A stretch of DNA of 64,000 bases from Mucilaginibacter jinjuensis (GCF_028596025.1 NZ_CP117167.1:6093394-6157393); one strand, 5' to 3'. Counted from the stretch's first letter, positions 1 through 9,828 are shown. Program-made: numbers and translations. The notes: generated by a model from the sequence alone, not told the origin.

Positions 1-1088
1 GGGTTACCGGCTTCGGTAAGTGCCTGCTTGTCCTTATCATTAAATGTGTACCCCTTGGTTTTAACTAATTGAATATAGCTTTGATACTTCCGCTCATCGC
101 CATGCAGCAAGGCATCCCAGGCCAGATGCAGATAGGCATCTTTAACATAGCTTACCCCTTTGGTCTCGGCCAAAAATTTTTTGAAGTAATCATCTGCCGC
201 AGTATCCAACCGGTTCATCATAGCTGTGGCCAACAAATAATCGAGATATGGGTACGGCTGATAATCCGGCCCCGTAGGGCGATGCTGCAGTAAATCTATA
301 GTCTCGCTGCTGTGCCCGGTCCGCAACGCCACGAAGGCTTTAATATAGGCCTTGTTAAGGCTGCCATTATCCATAGCAGCGGTGTATTGCTGCATTTTTG
401 CATAAGCGTTACTATCATTGATCACGTACGACTGGATATAGGTTAAATAAAACACCAACTCATCATAATACATCGCATAACCCGAGTGCGGCAATTTAAC
501 CGAAAGCTGTTGCAGCGTGTTTAAGCCGGTAGCCGAATTTCCTTTAATACCTAAAAACCCAAGCGTGCTTTTCAATGCACCATCAGGCAATGAACCTAAC
601 AACACATTAACCAAACCCAATGGAATATCATCGGGCATAAAAGATGGAAATTTTTTGGCATTGGATTGAAGCAGCTTGAAAGCTTTGTTAATGGCAAAGC
701 CGGCCGAGGTGTTTTCGCCAAAACGGCTGTAAATTAAAGCCCATTGCAAATTAACCTGTGCTATAGCAAAATTATAGTAGGGTGATTTGTCATCCTCCTT
801 CTCGAGCAAGTCAATGCGTTTGCCTTTGTTGTCTTTCAGGCGGTCGTAGTCGGCTTTACTATCTGTAGTGAGGATGTAAAAATAATCGTAATAGTTATCA
901 AGCAGTATGGTTATGGCATTATCCGGATGCACTGATTTTTCCTGATCAATCAATACACGCGCCCTCTTAAGCTTTAAGCTTAAAATACTTTCGTAAGCCT
1001 GTGTACAATTACTGTTGAAATCGAAGTTGGCAAACACCGGGCTGCAACCCAGCAAAAAGATAGCTAATACAAATAATTTTTTTACCAT
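1..1088 (-). CDS. Secreted helical-repeat (TPR-like) hypothetical protein, 3' end cut by the window
   Basis: An open frame runs leftward from an ATG at 1088 and leaves the window without a stop, giving about 362 residues. It opens with a Lys-rich start and a hydrophobic stretch (MVKKLFVLAIFLLGCSPVFA), which is a signal peptide and could also be a lipobox around Cys15. The rest is polar and helical, with repeated Tyr/Leu/Ala patterns such as YYDYFYI, LQWALIYS and YLDYLLATAMM that resemble TPR-type helices. I do not recognise a specific family. It lies downstream of the zinc-ribbon gene but behind a strong terminator, so it is probably transcribed separately. The function is unknown. Confidence 0.75.
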   Translation of the reverse strand, partial: MVKKLFVLAIFLLGCSPVFANFDFNSNCTQAYESILSLKLKRARVLIDQEKSVHPDNAITILLDNYYDYFYILTTDSKADYDRLKDNKGKRIDLLEKEDDKSPYYNFAIAQVNLQWALIYSRFGENTSAGFAINKAFKLLQSNAKKFPSFMPDDIPLGLVNVLLGSLPDGALKSTLGFLGIKGNSATGLNTLQQLSVKLPHSGYAMYYDELVFYLTYIQSYVINDSNAYAKMQQYTAAMDNGSLNKAYIKAFVALRTGHSSETIDLLQHRPTGPDYQPYPYLDYLLATAMMNRLDTAADDYFKKFLAETKGVSYVKDAYLHLAWDALLHGDERKYQSYIQLVKTKGYTFNDKDKQALTEAGN

Positions 1089-1091
1089 AAC

Positions 1092-1118
1092 AAAAAAAGG
1101 CGCCTTAACGGGCGCCTT
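1092..1118 (-). terminator. Rho-independent terminator after the zinc-ribbon gene
   Basis: AAGGCGCC (1097-1104) and GGCGCCTT (1111-1118) form a perfect 8-bp stem around a 6-base loop. Read on the minus strand it is followed by a run of T. It ends the Nif3/zinc-ribbon operon. Confidence 0.85.
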
Positions 1119-1139
1119 AGTAATATTTTAAATAGCTGC

Positions 1140-1883
1140 TTATGCAGTTTCAGTTTCGAGCGCTGTTTGCTCATCAACCAAAATACGGCCACAATGTTCG
1201 CAAACAATGATTTTTTTACGCTGACGGATATCCGATTGGCGCTGAGGCGGGATTTGGTTAAAGCACCCAGAACATGAATCACGCTGAATGGTAACTACCG
1301 CTAAACCATTTTTAGCGTTACCGCGTAAACGGGTATAAGCAGTTAACAAACGTGGCTCAATGTTTTCTTTTGCTCTTTCTGCTTGTGCAGTAAGTTCTTC
1401 TTCTTCTTTCTGGGTTTCGGCAGTAATAGTACCTAACTCTGCTTTTTTAGCATCAAGGTCGCTTTTACGGCTATCTAAATCGGCAGCAGCTTTTTCGTAG
1501 ATCTGGGTTTTAGTAGTGATCTCGTACTCAAACTCCCTGATCTTTTTCTCGCTTACCTGAATATCCAGACCTTGAATTTCAATCTCTTTAGAGATTGCAT
1601 CGTACTCGCGGTTGTTTTTAACATCGCTAAGCTGGCCTTCATATTTTTTGATGTTAGCTTGCGCATCCTTAATCAGGTTTTTGCGGGTTACGATATCATC
1701 TTCCAGATCATCAAGCTCTGCTTTGATCTTTTGGATACGGGTTTCAAGCTGGGCTACATCATCTTCAAGGTCTGCAACTTCCATTGGCAATTCACCTCTA
1801 ACCTGACGGATTTTGTCAATTTTAGTATGGATGGTTTGCAGTTCGTATAAACCTTTCAGTTTCTGTTCTATGGTTTGTTCCAT
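1140..1883 (-). CDS. C4-type zinc-ribbon coiled-coil protein (PF02591 family)
   Basis: The protein has 247 residues. Residues 10-190 are a long charged coiled coil, and the C terminus carries a zinc ribbon with CxxC pairs at about 204-207 (CSGC) and 228-231 (CEHC). This is the architecture of the HP0958-like family, whose helical hairpin and zinc ribbon bind nucleic acid or protein partners. A TTG at 1886 would add one residue. The ATG at 1883 is preferred because it overlaps the stop of the upstream Nif3 gene by one base (TGATG), which indicates translational coupling. The pairing with Nif3 is common in Bacteroidota. Its exact role is not established. Confidence 0.9.
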   Translation of the reverse strand: MEQTIEQKLKGLYELQTIHTKIDKIRQVRGELPMEVADLEDDVAQLETRIQKIKAELDDLEDDIVTRKNLIKDAQANIKKYEGQLSDVKNNREYDAISKEIEIQGLDIQVSEKKIREFEYEITTKTQIYEKAAADLDSRKSDLDAKKAELGTITAETQKEEEELTAQAERAKENIEPRLLTAYTRLRGNAKNGLAVVTIQRDSCSGCFNQIPPQRQSDIRQRKKIIVCEHCGRILVDEQTALETETA

Positions 1884-2980
1884 CAAATAAAATATTTTAT
1901 GGGGTTTGTATTAATTTCTGTTAAACGGACGGCAAAGTTAGTGAATTTTTTTTGAATAATTTCATATAATAAATGCTGCGTAAACTGCTCACTTTCAAAA
2001 TGTCCAATGTCCGCAATTACTATCTTTCTTTCAGCATCAAAAAACTCATGATACTTGTAGTCGGCGGTGATAAAAACATCTGCCCCGGCGGCTATGGCCT
2101 GCTTTAATAAAAAGCCTCCCGAGCCTCCGCAAACGGCTACCTTTTTAACGCTTTTTCCACGCAGTTCAGTATGCCTTATTACCTGCGCCTTCATATTAAA
2201 TTTTACGTGGCGCAAAAATTCATCCTCACTCATGGGTGATACCAGTTCGCCAACCATGCCTGCCCCTACCTGTTTGTACTGGTTGGTTAAGTGGTAAAGA
2301 TCGTAAGCAACCTCTTCGTAGGGATGTGAAAGAAACAGCGCCATCAAAACTTTACTCTCCAGTTGTGCTGGATAAACAGTTTCTATACGTATTTCCTGCT
2401 CTTTATGTTGTTGGCCAATTTCACCAACATAAGGGTTGGTACCAACTCCGGCTTTAAATGTTCCGGTTCCTTCGTTGTTAAAACTGCATTCGCTGTAATT
2501 ACCAATATGGCCGGCCCCTGCTTTAAACAGCGCATCCCTCACTTCATCTGCCTGGGCCTGGGGTACATAAGTAACCAGTTTTTTTAACAGGTTTGGCTTA
2601 GGAGAAAGAATGTGACAGTGCTGTAAACCCAGTACCTGACAGATTCGGGCATTAACACCATTGCTCACACTATCCAGATTGGTATGTATGGCGTATAAAG
2701 CAATTCCGTGGCGTATGGCTTTCTCAACCACACGTTCCACATACGTTTTGCCGTTAAATTTTTTAAGACCTTTAAAAACGATGGGGTGATGTGAAATGAT
2801 CACCTGGCAATTTTTAGCAATAGCCTCATCAACTATAGCCTCGGTACAATCGAGCGAAATTAAAGCCTGGTTAACTTCCTGCTCAGGATGGCCAACAATC
2901 AGGCCCGAATTATCATAGTCTTCCTGGTAAGCCAGCGGTGCAAGGCTTTCGAGGTAGTTGGTTAGTTCTGCTAATTTCAT
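1883..2980 (-). CDS. Nif3-like dinuclear metal centre hexameric protein
   Basis: At 365 residues this has the length of the larger Nif3 form with an inserted middle domain. The N-terminal metal motif SHHPIVFKG (His64-His65) and a C-terminal GHFESE motif give the His/Glu ligands of the di-metal site. The family, annotated as GTP cyclohydrolase I type 2 homologue, forms toroidal hexamers, and its physiological substrate is unsettled. The extra central segment (about residues 130-235) corresponds to the CutA-like insert of the longer family members. It is the first gene of a two-gene operon with the zinc-ribbon protein. Confidence 0.93.
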   Translation of the reverse strand: MKLAELTNYLESLAPLAYQEDYDNSGLIVGHPEQEVNQALISLDCTEAIVDEAIAKNCQVIISHHPIVFKGLKKFNGKTYVERVVEKAIRHGIALYAIHTNLDSVSNGVNARICQVLGLQHCHILSPKPNLLKKLVTYVPQAQADEVRDALFKAGAGHIGNYSECSFNNEGTGTFKAGVGTNPYVGEIGQQHKEQEIRIETVYPAQLESKVLMALFLSHPYEEVAYDLYHLTNQYKQVGAGMVGELVSPMSEDEFLRHVKFNMKAQVIRHTELRGKSVKKVAVCGGSGGFLLKQAIAAGADVFITADYKYHEFFDAERKIVIADIGHFESEQFTQHLLYEIIQKKFTNFAVRLTEINTNPIKYFI

Positions 2981-2996
2981 AACATCACAAAGTACG

Positions 2997-4460
2997 TTAT
3001 TTCGAATTGTTTTTAGTCATTATCAATTTGAGTGTCTCTTTCATTACCACATCGTTTTTGTTCACCCTGTCGGTAATGGTAGGCTTAATCTCAATATCGG
3101 GCATTACACCGTGGCCGGTATTTTTATGTTTTGTTGTTGTTGCGCCCCAAAAATTGGGCAGGCGTAATAGCAAATGGGTTGTGGGTAGTTGTACTATCGT
3201 AAATCCATACGCATCTGTCCCGGCCTCACCGCCACCGGTTTCTTCGCCAAGTATCTTAATCTTTCGCTGCGATTTTAAATTGGCTACAAAAAGCGATGCG
3301 GCAGAGAACGTACCTTTATCAATCAGCACATAAACGTTATTGCCATAGTGATACTCGGGGTATGCATATATTGGATGATTAACATTATAGATGCTGTACT
3401 CGCGTTTACCCGATTTTAATAAAAAGGCCTTCGAAAAATCACTCCCTTCTTTTATAACGTATTTGCCAAAACTGTTTTCTTTCTCAGTAGCCGTTACTTC
3501 CCGCATCGGTTCAACAGAACCATTTATCAGGTAGCGCATCATATCCGTCCCAATACCCAGGTACCCGCCTCCGTTTCCACGCAAGTCAATAATTATGTTT
3601 TTGATTTTATCCTTCTGCATCAATTCAAAAAAACCTGCATCAAAACTTTTGTAATAATTATAGTAAGTAAGCCCTTTTATTTTTAGGCTGACAGTGCCCG
3701 GCAAACTATCAAAATATTCTATTTTAACAGACTTATCAAGTTCGTTCCACTCTTGTTCAAGCATTTCTTTACTATGCTCAATACTAACCATTGCGCCGCT
3801 TTTAACGCCATCAACAAGCACCTCTTGTTTTTTGCCGGTACTATCAAGATAAGCTACTGCATATTGGGGCCTGCTGCCAAAAAAATCTCCGTACAAATAG
3901 CTAAACATTCTGGCTTCTAACATAAAATCCACAAACTGATCGCTATTTCCCTCTGGCGCCACCATTGGTTTTATGGTTGATAATATCTCTTTAACCGGGT
4001 GCCCGTCGATGCTTAAAATTTCAGCTCCCCGGTATAGATTTTTTGTCTTCGAAGGAAACCCGGCAGCATATACCTTGTCGTTCATTAAATAAACACTCAA
4101 CGGCAACACTGTTATTGGGTTTTTATTTTGCCAGGATACATAAGCTGACGAAAGATAGAGTGCCGTATGCCCCGACCGGATAGCCGCCACGCACGGAGCC
4201 GCTACTTTCCAGAACTCCTTGTCGGTTAACGGCTTGTTCAGTTGCTTATCCGCATTTTCGAACTTAAGGTCAATCGTACCTTTTGGCGTGTAGCGATACA
4301 GACTTGGGTGCGCTTCTTCCAATACGCTTTTCAAAAACGCCAGGTCAGCGCGCAGTTCCTGCGGTTGATAAAGGTGATTGGGGTTGTAGGTTGTGTCCTG
4401 CTGGGCTTTAAGGTTTAGGCAAATAATATTAAAAAGCACAACTGTAAAAATCAATTTCAT
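2997..4460 (-). CDS. Secreted S41 family peptidase
   Basis: The protein has 487 residues with a Sec signal peptide (MKLIFTVVLFNIICLNLKAQ). The S41 core is recognised by the strand motif IDLRGNGGG, followed by the nucleophile region GTFSAAS (Ser near 386) and the ILGEETGGGEAG loop. No clear PDZ domain is visible, so it resembles the tail-specific/tricorn-like S41 proteins common in Bacteroidota rather than classical CtpA. It is probably periplasmic or outer-membrane associated. It follows a small membrane-protein cluster on the same strand with no gap (the TM2 gene stop is at 4461). The substrate is unknown. Confidence 0.88.
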   Translation of the reverse strand: MKLIFTVVLFNIICLNLKAQQDTTYNPNHLYQPQELRADLAFLKSVLEEAHPSLYRYTPKGTIDLKFENADKQLNKPLTDKEFWKVAAPCVAAIRSGHTALYLSSAYVSWQNKNPITVLPLSVYLMNDKVYAAGFPSKTKNLYRGAEILSIDGHPVKEILSTIKPMVAPEGNSDQFVDFMLEARMFSYLYGDFFGSRPQYAVAYLDSTGKKQEVLVDGVKSGAMVSIEHSKEMLEQEWNELDKSVKIEYFDSLPGTVSLKIKGLTYYNYYKSFDAGFFELMQKDKIKNIIIDLRGNGGGYLGIGTDMMRYLINGSVEPMREVTATEKENSFGKYVIKEGSDFSKAFLLKSGKREYSIYNVNHPIYAYPEYHYGNNVYVLIDKGTFSAASLFVANLKSQRKIKILGEETGGGEAGTDAYGFTIVQLPTTHLLLRLPNFWGATTTKHKNTGHGVMPDIEIKPTITDRVNKNDVVMKETLKLIMTKNNSK

Positions 4461-4817
4461 TTATGGGTTCATCTTAGCTATGGCAACACTTTCGTAAGCC
4501 ATTTTTTCGTTGTATTCGTTGGTTAAGTTCTTGTAGTTAATCAAATCTATAATAGTCATGATAAAACAAAAACCAGCCGAAAACAGGTAAAGGATACCCA
4601 TTACAATTTGGCCCATTAAAAATTTATGAACGCCGGCAACGCCAATAAAACCCAACAAAATAAATATCATAATGTCTTGTGGGCTTTTGCGCCGGTTGTA
4701 ATAAATATTTAAAAAATTCTGCATCTGGGTTTCGCTAAGCCCGGTTGTAATGTGCTGCAAAAAATTGATCTCTTCGAATGTTGCTCCCGGAAGGGTGGTG
4801 AATGGGTTAATGCTCAT
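4461..4817 (-). CDS. TM2 domain-containing small membrane protein
   Basis: The protein has 118 residues with two hydrophobic helices separated by a short loop in the TM2 pattern (about residues 48-68 GFIGVAGVHKFLMG and 71-92). The N-terminal half is soluble and helical. A TTG at 4823 would add two residues. The ATG at 4817 is preferred and overlaps the end of the DUF2752 gene by 11 bases. TM2 proteins are small membrane proteins of unclear function that often accompany DUF2752 and DUF4199 genes in Bacteroidota, as here. Confidence 0.85.
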   Translation of the reverse strand: MSINPFTTLPGATFEEINFLQHITTGLSETQMQNFLNIYYNRRKSPQDIMIFILLGFIGVAGVHKFLMGQIVMGILYLFSAGFCFIMTIIDLINYKNLTNEYNEKMAYESVAIAKMNP

Positions 4818-5112
4818 AATCAAAAGGTTTGTGCGTTTTAAATTTAGACATTTCGAGGTATATTAAGTTACAAATCCTGTGTAAAATTGCAGCCAACGCC
4901 GGGATACCCAGCCAGTGTGCATGAAATGAGTTTTTGAAGTCGCCATGCAAAGCATAAGCGATGGCGTGCCCCATACCACAGCCGGGGCACCAGTTAAAAC
5001 CCATTAGCTTAAGCGGACATAAAGTAAAATGGCTACCGGAAGCCGGGTTACATAAACCCAACGCCACGATAGCCATTATCCAGAATATCAGTTCGAAGTT
5101 TCTTTTTAGCAC
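4807..5112 (-). CDS. DUF2752 domain membrane protein
   Basis: The protein has 101 residues. The family signature is clear: CPLKLMGFNWCPGCGMGHAIAYALHGDF, with the conserved CPGCG and a following transmembrane helix. The start is a GTG at 5112, because the only nearby ATG (5114) is out of frame and meets a stop at once. It lies two bases after the stop of the DUF4199 gene and overlaps the TM2 gene, so the three are one translation-coupled unit. The function of DUF2752 is unknown. Confidence 0.88.
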   Translation of the reverse strand: MLKRNFELIFWIMAIVALGLCNPASGSHFTLCPLKLMGFNWCPGCGMGHAIAYALHGDFKNSFHAHWLGIPALAAILHRICNLIYLEMSKFKTHKPFDYEH

Positions 5113-5113
5113 A

Positions 5114-5521
5114 TTAGCCTACTTTTTCGGGCTTGGTCATCAACAATAACGAAACCGCCAATGAAGATAACAAACCGATAAGCAAAGCACCAAATATACG
5201 GCCCGAAAAATCGCGGAAGTTACTTTCGGCTGCTACATAGTTAATGTACACAATACCCACAAATACGGCGATAACACCACCCACTATTAGTATTTTAAAG
5301 CTTTGTACCAGTGCTTCCAAAAAACCCATCTGCCCCTTTAATTCTTTATCGCGGTAGCTGCGAACACCAAAATATAAGCCGATAATAGGTATCAGTATCG
5401 AAATATATTCGATAGGCGAAACCTGGTCGTTAAAGGTAGTATATCCGGCCCAGCGCATAATGAATAACCACAAGCCGCTGAGTATCCCTATAATTAATCC
5501 TGATTGAAATGCGTTTTTCAT
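5114..5521 (-). CDS. DUF4199 domain membrane protein
   Basis: The protein has 135 residues with four predicted membrane helices, and the pattern IIPIIGLYFGVRSYRDKELKGQMGFLEAL between helices two and three is typical of DUF4199, a Bacteroidota family of unknown function. It is the first gene of the DUF4199-DUF2752-TM2 set and is divergent from mfd across a 269-base gap. Confidence 0.87.
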   Translation of the reverse strand: MKNAFQSGLIIGILSGLWLFIMRWAGYTTFNDQVSPIEYISILIPIIGLYFGVRSYRDKELKGQMGFLEALVQSFKILIVGGVIAVFVGIVYINYVAAESNFRDFSGRIFGALLIGLLSSLAVSLLLMTKPEKVG

Positions 5522-5790
5522 GATAGTATCTGTCTGGTTAAAGTTTTATGATTGATTAGCTGATCGCATCAGCCTATGTAAAAGGTTTTTTGTCAGCAGA
5601 TTGTTTGTTTTAACGGATGATTTTTTAACCCCGTCTATATCATCCCCAAAGGAGGAGGACTTTTAAACCACTTATAAGTGCTCTTTTTAAAGATTTTTTA
5701 AACAAACATACATACCGCCTGTAATAGAACTTTAAGCCTTCTCCCCGGTAAGGATATAGGAGGGGTTATTTTGCTTATATTTGTACTGTT
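5522..5790. promoter_or_regulatory. Divergent intergenic region between the DUF4199 gene and mfd, with a mfd promoter candidate
   Basis: The gap holds two divergent promoters. For mfd there is a Bacteroidota -7 box, TATATTTG at 5776-5783, ending only seven bases before the TTG start. No good -33 TTTG is visible at the right distance. No ORF or RNA gene is seen. Confidence 0.45.
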
Positions 5791-8700
5791 TTGAATATCC
5801 GCGACATATTAGACCGTTATAAGGGCGATAACCGGCTGCAGGACGTTGCGAAAGCACTCAATGCATCCAAAAATCCCCGCATACAATTACGTGGCCTTGT
5901 TGGATCGAGCGATGCAACGGTGGCTGTGGCCCTGTGGTTTTTGCAGCACCAGCACATGATATTTGTGCTGCCCGACCGCGAAGAAGCCAGCTATATGCAG
6001 GCAGACCTCGAAAACCTGACAGGCCAGGAAGTTCTACTTTTCCCATCATCATACCGCAAAGCATTTGAATTTACCCAGCCAGATAGCAGCAATGTACTTG
6101 CTCGTGCCGAGGTATTGAATGATCTGAACCACACTTCATCGGTTGGCCGTTTGATAGTTACTTACCCCGAGGCTTTGGCAGAAAAGGTGATCGACCGGGC
6201 TTCGCTAGAGAAAAATACGCTGGAAATTGCTGTTCAAAACAATTTAAGCATTGAATTTATCAACGAGTTTTTAATCGAGTACGATTTTGAACGCGTTGAA
6301 TTTGTATACGAACCCGGCCAGTTTTCTGTACGGGGCGGCATTGTAGATATTTTCTCTTTTTCGCACGATCTGCCTTACCGGGTAGAATTTTTCGGCGATT
6401 TTATTGAAACCATCCGTACGTTTGAGGTAGAGAGCCAGCTTTCTATCGAGCAAATGAAAAGCATTACGATTGTGCCTAATGTGCAGTCGAAGTTTTTAAC
6501 AGAGAATAATATTTCACTGCTGGAATACGCTGAGCGAGGTACCCAGATTTGGATCAAGGATGTGCAGTTTACGCTGGATGTGATCCGCGATGGTTACAAG
6601 AAAGCCACCCAATTGTGGAAAGCTTTATCCGCCGAAGAAAAAAATCAGAACCCGGATTGGATTGATCCTAAATTCGGTTTTACGGATGATAAGCTAATTG
6701 CCGATCAGTTATATGATTTTGCAGTTGTAGAATATGGCAAGCAGTTCTTTTACGAGGGCGCCAATGCTTTCAACTTCGAGATCCGCCCTCAGCCCTCTTT
6801 CAATAAAGATTTCAACCTACTGATCCATAACATCAAAAATAACGAGGTTGATAAAATTGAGAATTACATATTAACAGACTCGGCCAAACAGGTAGAGCGT
6901 TTGTATGCCATTTTTGAGGATATTGATAAAACGGTACAGTTTACCCCAATCAATATTTCGTTACGCGAAGGTTTTATAGACCGCGAGCAGAAAATTGCCT
7001 GCTATACCGATCACCAGATCTTCGACCGTTATTATAAATATAAACTGCGCAAAGGCTACCAGCGCACACAAGCCATTACCCTAAAAGAACTGCGTGATTT
7101 AAAGCCGGGCGATTACGTTACCCACATCGATCATGGTATTGGCAAATACGCCGGGTTGGAAAAGGTGGAGGTAAACGGCAAAATGCAGGAGATGATCCGG
7201 CTGATATATGCCGATAACGATTTACTGTATGTAAACATCAACTCGCTTAACCGCATCTCTAAATTTAGCGGTAAAGAGGGCATGGTGCCTAAGATGAATA
7301 AGCTTGGTACCGATACCTGGGAGCGGTTGAAAAAAACCACAAAAAAAAAAGTTAAAGACATAGCCCGCGACCTGATTAAACTTTACGCTGTACGTAAGGC
7401 ACAACAGGGTACGGCTTTCCATCCCGATAGTTATTTACAGACTGAATTGGAGGCTTCCTTTATTTACGAGGATACCCCCGATCAGGAAAAGGCCACAGCC
7501 GATTTCAAAAAAGATATGGAATCGCCGCACCCAATGGACCGCCTTATTTGCGGCGACGTTGGTTTCGGTAAAACAGAGGTGGCTATCCGTGCCGCATTTA
7601 AAGCCGTAGCCGATAGCAAACAGGTTGCCGTACTGGTGCCGACTACCATTTTGGCAGCACAGCATCATAAAACATTTACAGACCGCCTTAAAGGGTTTCC
7701 TTGTAATATTGATTACATCAATCGTTTTAAAACTAGCAAGCAGATTAAGGATACTCTGGCCAAGTTGGCCGAAGGTAAAGTTGATATCATTATAGGCACG
7801 CATCGCCTGGTAAGTAAGGATGTGAAGTTTAAAGACCTCGGCCTCATGATTATTGATGAGGAGCAAAAGTTCGGCGTATCTACCAAAGAGAAACTGAAAC
7901 AAATGCGGGTAAATGTGGATACGCTGACTTTAACAGCTACTCCTATCCCGCGTACGCTGCACTTCTCATTAATGGGTGCAAGGGATCTTTCTATTATCTC
8001 TACCCCACCGCCAAACCGCCAGCCAGTAGTTACCGAGTTGCACGTATTTAATGATAAGCTGATTAAAGAAGCCGTAGAGTTTGAGATTGACCGCGGCGGA
8101 CAAATATTTTTTATCCATAACCGGGTGGCAGATTTGATGCAGCTGGGCGGCATGATTCGCAAACTGGTACCTAAAGCACGTATCGGTATTGCACACGGTC
8201 AGTTGGAAGGCGATGACCTGGAAGATGTAATGCTTAAATTTGTGGGCCACGAATACGATGTATTGGTTGCCACCACAATTATTGAGGCCGGCTTGGATAT
8301 CCCTAACGCCAACACCATCATCATTAACCATGCCCACATGTTTGGCCTGAGCGACTTGCACCAGATGCGCGGCCGCGTAGGGCGAAGCAATAAAAAGGCC
8401 TTTTGTTATTTACTAAGTCCGCCTTTATCAACCTTAACGCCGGAAGCACGGAAACGCTTAAGTGCCATTGAAGAATTCTCTGAACTGGGAAGCGGCTTTA
8501 ATGTAGCCATGCGCGATTTGGATATCCGAGGTAGTGGAAACCTGTTAGGCGCCGAGCAAAGCGGCTTTATCGCCGAGATCGGTTTCGAAATGTATCATAA
8601 GATATTGGATGAAGCCATACAGGAATTAAAAGACGATGAGTTTAAAGATCTTTTCCAGGACGAAAAACCGCGGCCATTTATTTCTTTCACCCAGATAGAT

Positions 8701-9141
8701 ACCGACTTGGAGATCCTGATACCCGACGAATATGTAACCAACATTGGCGAACGGTATAACCTATACACCGAACTATCTAAACTGGAAAACGAAGCACAAT
8801 TGATGGCTTTCGAAAAACAGTTGACCGACCGCTTCGGCCCTATCCCGCCGCAGGTAAACGATTTGATGAATACCATGCGTTTGCAATGGCAGGGCAAGGT
8901 GATCGGCTTCGAAAAAATTTCGTTGAAAAAGAATGTGCTGCGTGGCTATTTCATCAGCAATCAGCAATCGCCATATTTCGAGACAGAGGCTTTCAGGCAG
9001 GTATTAAACTATGTGCAATACAATCCGCGAAAGATCAATATGAAAGAGGTGAAGAACACGCTTCGTATCAGTTTTGAAGGGGTACCGACCATTGAGCGTG
9101 CGGTGGAATTGTTAACGGAATTAACGGGTGAAGTGGTTTAA
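5791..9141 (+). CDS. mfd: Transcription-repair coupling factor
   Basis: At 1116 residues this is a full-length Mfd. It has UvrB-homology at the N terminus, the RNA-polymerase interaction domain (about 430-500, GDYVTHIDHGIGKYAGLE), then a RecG-like helicase with P-loop GDVGFGKTEVA near 587, DEEQ near 688, LTATPIPRTL, ATTIIEAGLDIPNANT and QMRGRVGRS, and the C-terminal TRCF domain. It displaces stalled RNA polymerase at lesions and recruits UvrA. The start is taken as TTG at 5791 because MNIRDIL matches the usual Mfd N terminus and the next Met is about 66 residues in. A -7 promoter box ends just before this codon, so the mRNA may be nearly leaderless. Confidence 0.96.
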   Translation: MNIRDILDRYKGDNRLQDVAKALNASKNPRIQLRGLVGSSDATVAVALWFLQHQHMIFVLPDREEASYMQADLENLTGQEVLLFPSSYRKAFEFTQPDSSNVLARAEVLNDLNHTSSVGRLIVTYPEALAEKVIDRASLEKNTLEIAVQNNLSIEFINEFLIEYDFERVEFVYEPGQFSVRGGIVDIFSFSHDLPYRVEFFGDFIETIRTFEVESQLSIEQMKSITIVPNVQSKFLTENNISLLEYAERGTQIWIKDVQFTLDVIRDGYKKATQLWKALSAEEKNQNPDWIDPKFGFTDDKLIADQLYDFAVVEYGKQFFYEGANAFNFEIRPQPSFNKDFNLLIHNIKNNEVDKIENYILTDSAKQVERLYAIFEDIDKTVQFTPINISLREGFIDREQKIACYTDHQIFDRYYKYKLRKGYQRTQAITLKELRDLKPGDYVTHIDHGIGKYAGLEKVEVNGKMQEMIRLIYADNDLLYVNINSLNRISKFSGKEGMVPKMNKLGTDTWERLKKTTKKKVKDIARDLIKLYAVRKAQQGTAFHPDSYLQTELEASFIYEDTPDQEKATADFKKDMESPHPMDRLICGDVGFGKTEVAIRAAFKAVADSKQVAVLVPTTILAAQHHKTFTDRLKGFPCNIDYINRFKTSKQIKDTLAKLAEGKVDIIIGTHRLVSKDVKFKDLGLMIIDEEQKFGVSTKEKLKQMRVNVDTLTLTATPIPRTLHFSLMGARDLSIISTPPPNRQPVVTELHVFNDKLIKEAVEFEIDRGGQIFFIHNRVADLMQLGGMIRKLVPKARIGIAHGQLEGDDLEDVMLKFVGHEYDVLVATTIIEAGLDIPNANTIIINHAHMFGLSDLHQMRGRVGRSNKKAFCYLLSPPLSTLTPEARKRLSAIEEFSELGSGFNVAMRDLDIRGSGNLLGAEQSGFIAEIGFEMYHKILDEAIQELKDDEFKDLFQDEKPRPFISFTQIDTDLEILIPDEYVTNIGERYNLYTELSKLENEAQLMAFEKQLTDRFGPIPPQVNDLMNTMRLQWQGKVIGFEKISLKKNVLRGYFISNQQSPYFETEAFRQVLNYVQYNPRKINMKEVKNTLRISFEGVPTIERAVELLTELTGEVV

Positions 9142-9145
9142 TAAA

Positions 9146-9823
9146 CTACTTCATCGATTGCACCTTCGCCCATATCATATCGGCTATGCCTTGCATTCCT
9201 TTATCGCCAGGGTGCTGCTGCACAGCAGATGCCCAATCGGTTCTGTCGAAGGCATAGTTGCTGAGGTCGGTTCCTAAAACCGCTAAAGAGATATATGGCG
9301 TATACCTGCTCATGATCACATTAATATAATCGCGGTTACTCCAGAATGAACCAACTGCCAATACTTTTAAATTAGGATTGTTCGTCTTCATGTAAGCAAT
9401 CAACCCCTGGTATTTTTTAGCAAAAGCTATCGAATCAAATGAAGCTTGTACATTTTCCCCAATGCGCAAAATAAGCAGATCGGGTTTGCTGTCGCGGTAG
9501 GTCTTTAAGTCCGAATCGAAATCGTAGGTATCGTAATTAGTCTCAAATACGGCAATATTATGGGCTTGTACCACACAGCTTTTGTTTATTTGCTGAAAGC
9601 GGGTGGTTAGCAAATGCACATAGTCTTTATCCGCTGTGCTTGCTGCCATTCCCCAGCTGCCCGTCCACCCGAGTGACGAATTTGTCGGCGAATAGGTAAT
9701 GCTATTACCCAATATCACCACGTTGGCAAAAGGTGTTGACGCTGTTGTATCAATAACGGCATCTTGCTTTTTACAAGACAGTATTACCAATAACAATAAA
9801 GCGACAGCAAGTATGTTCCTCAT
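9146..9823 (-). CDS. SGNH/GDSL-type hydrolase lipoprotein
   Basis: The protein has 225 residues. It starts with a lipoprotein signal (LLLLVILSC, lipobox Cys about 17). The SGNH block I is VVILGNSIT (Ser nucleophile in GNS rather than GDS), followed by ILRIGENV, which fits block III (GxND-like with E). A final D..H pair may be in the TDWASAVQQHPGDKG segment. It is predicted to be an outer-membrane-anchored esterase or lipase-like enzyme of unknown substrate. It converges on mfd with a gap of only four bases and lies six bases after hpt, with which it is probably co-transcribed. Confidence 0.75.
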   Translation of the reverse strand: MRNILAVALLLLVILSCKKQDAVIDTTASTPFANVVILGNSITYSPTNSSLGWTGSWGMAASTADKDYVHLLTTRFQQINKSCVVQAHNIAVFETNYDTYDFDSDLKTYRDSKPDLLILRIGENVQASFDSIAFAKKYQGLIAYMKTNNPNLKVLAVGSFWSNRDYINVIMSRYTPYISLAVLGTDLSNYAFDRTDWASAVQQHPGDKGMQGIADMIWAKVQSMK

Positions 9824-9828
9824 ATTGG

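Noticed and set aside
69..293. 74-codon plus-strand ORF near the window start
   Set aside because: It is antisense to the partial secreted-protein gene, whose frame covers the whole stretch.
7435..8361. Several long minus-strand frames inside mfd (up to 155 codons)
   Set aside because: They are shadows of mfd, which has every expected motif; none has a promoter or recognisable domain.
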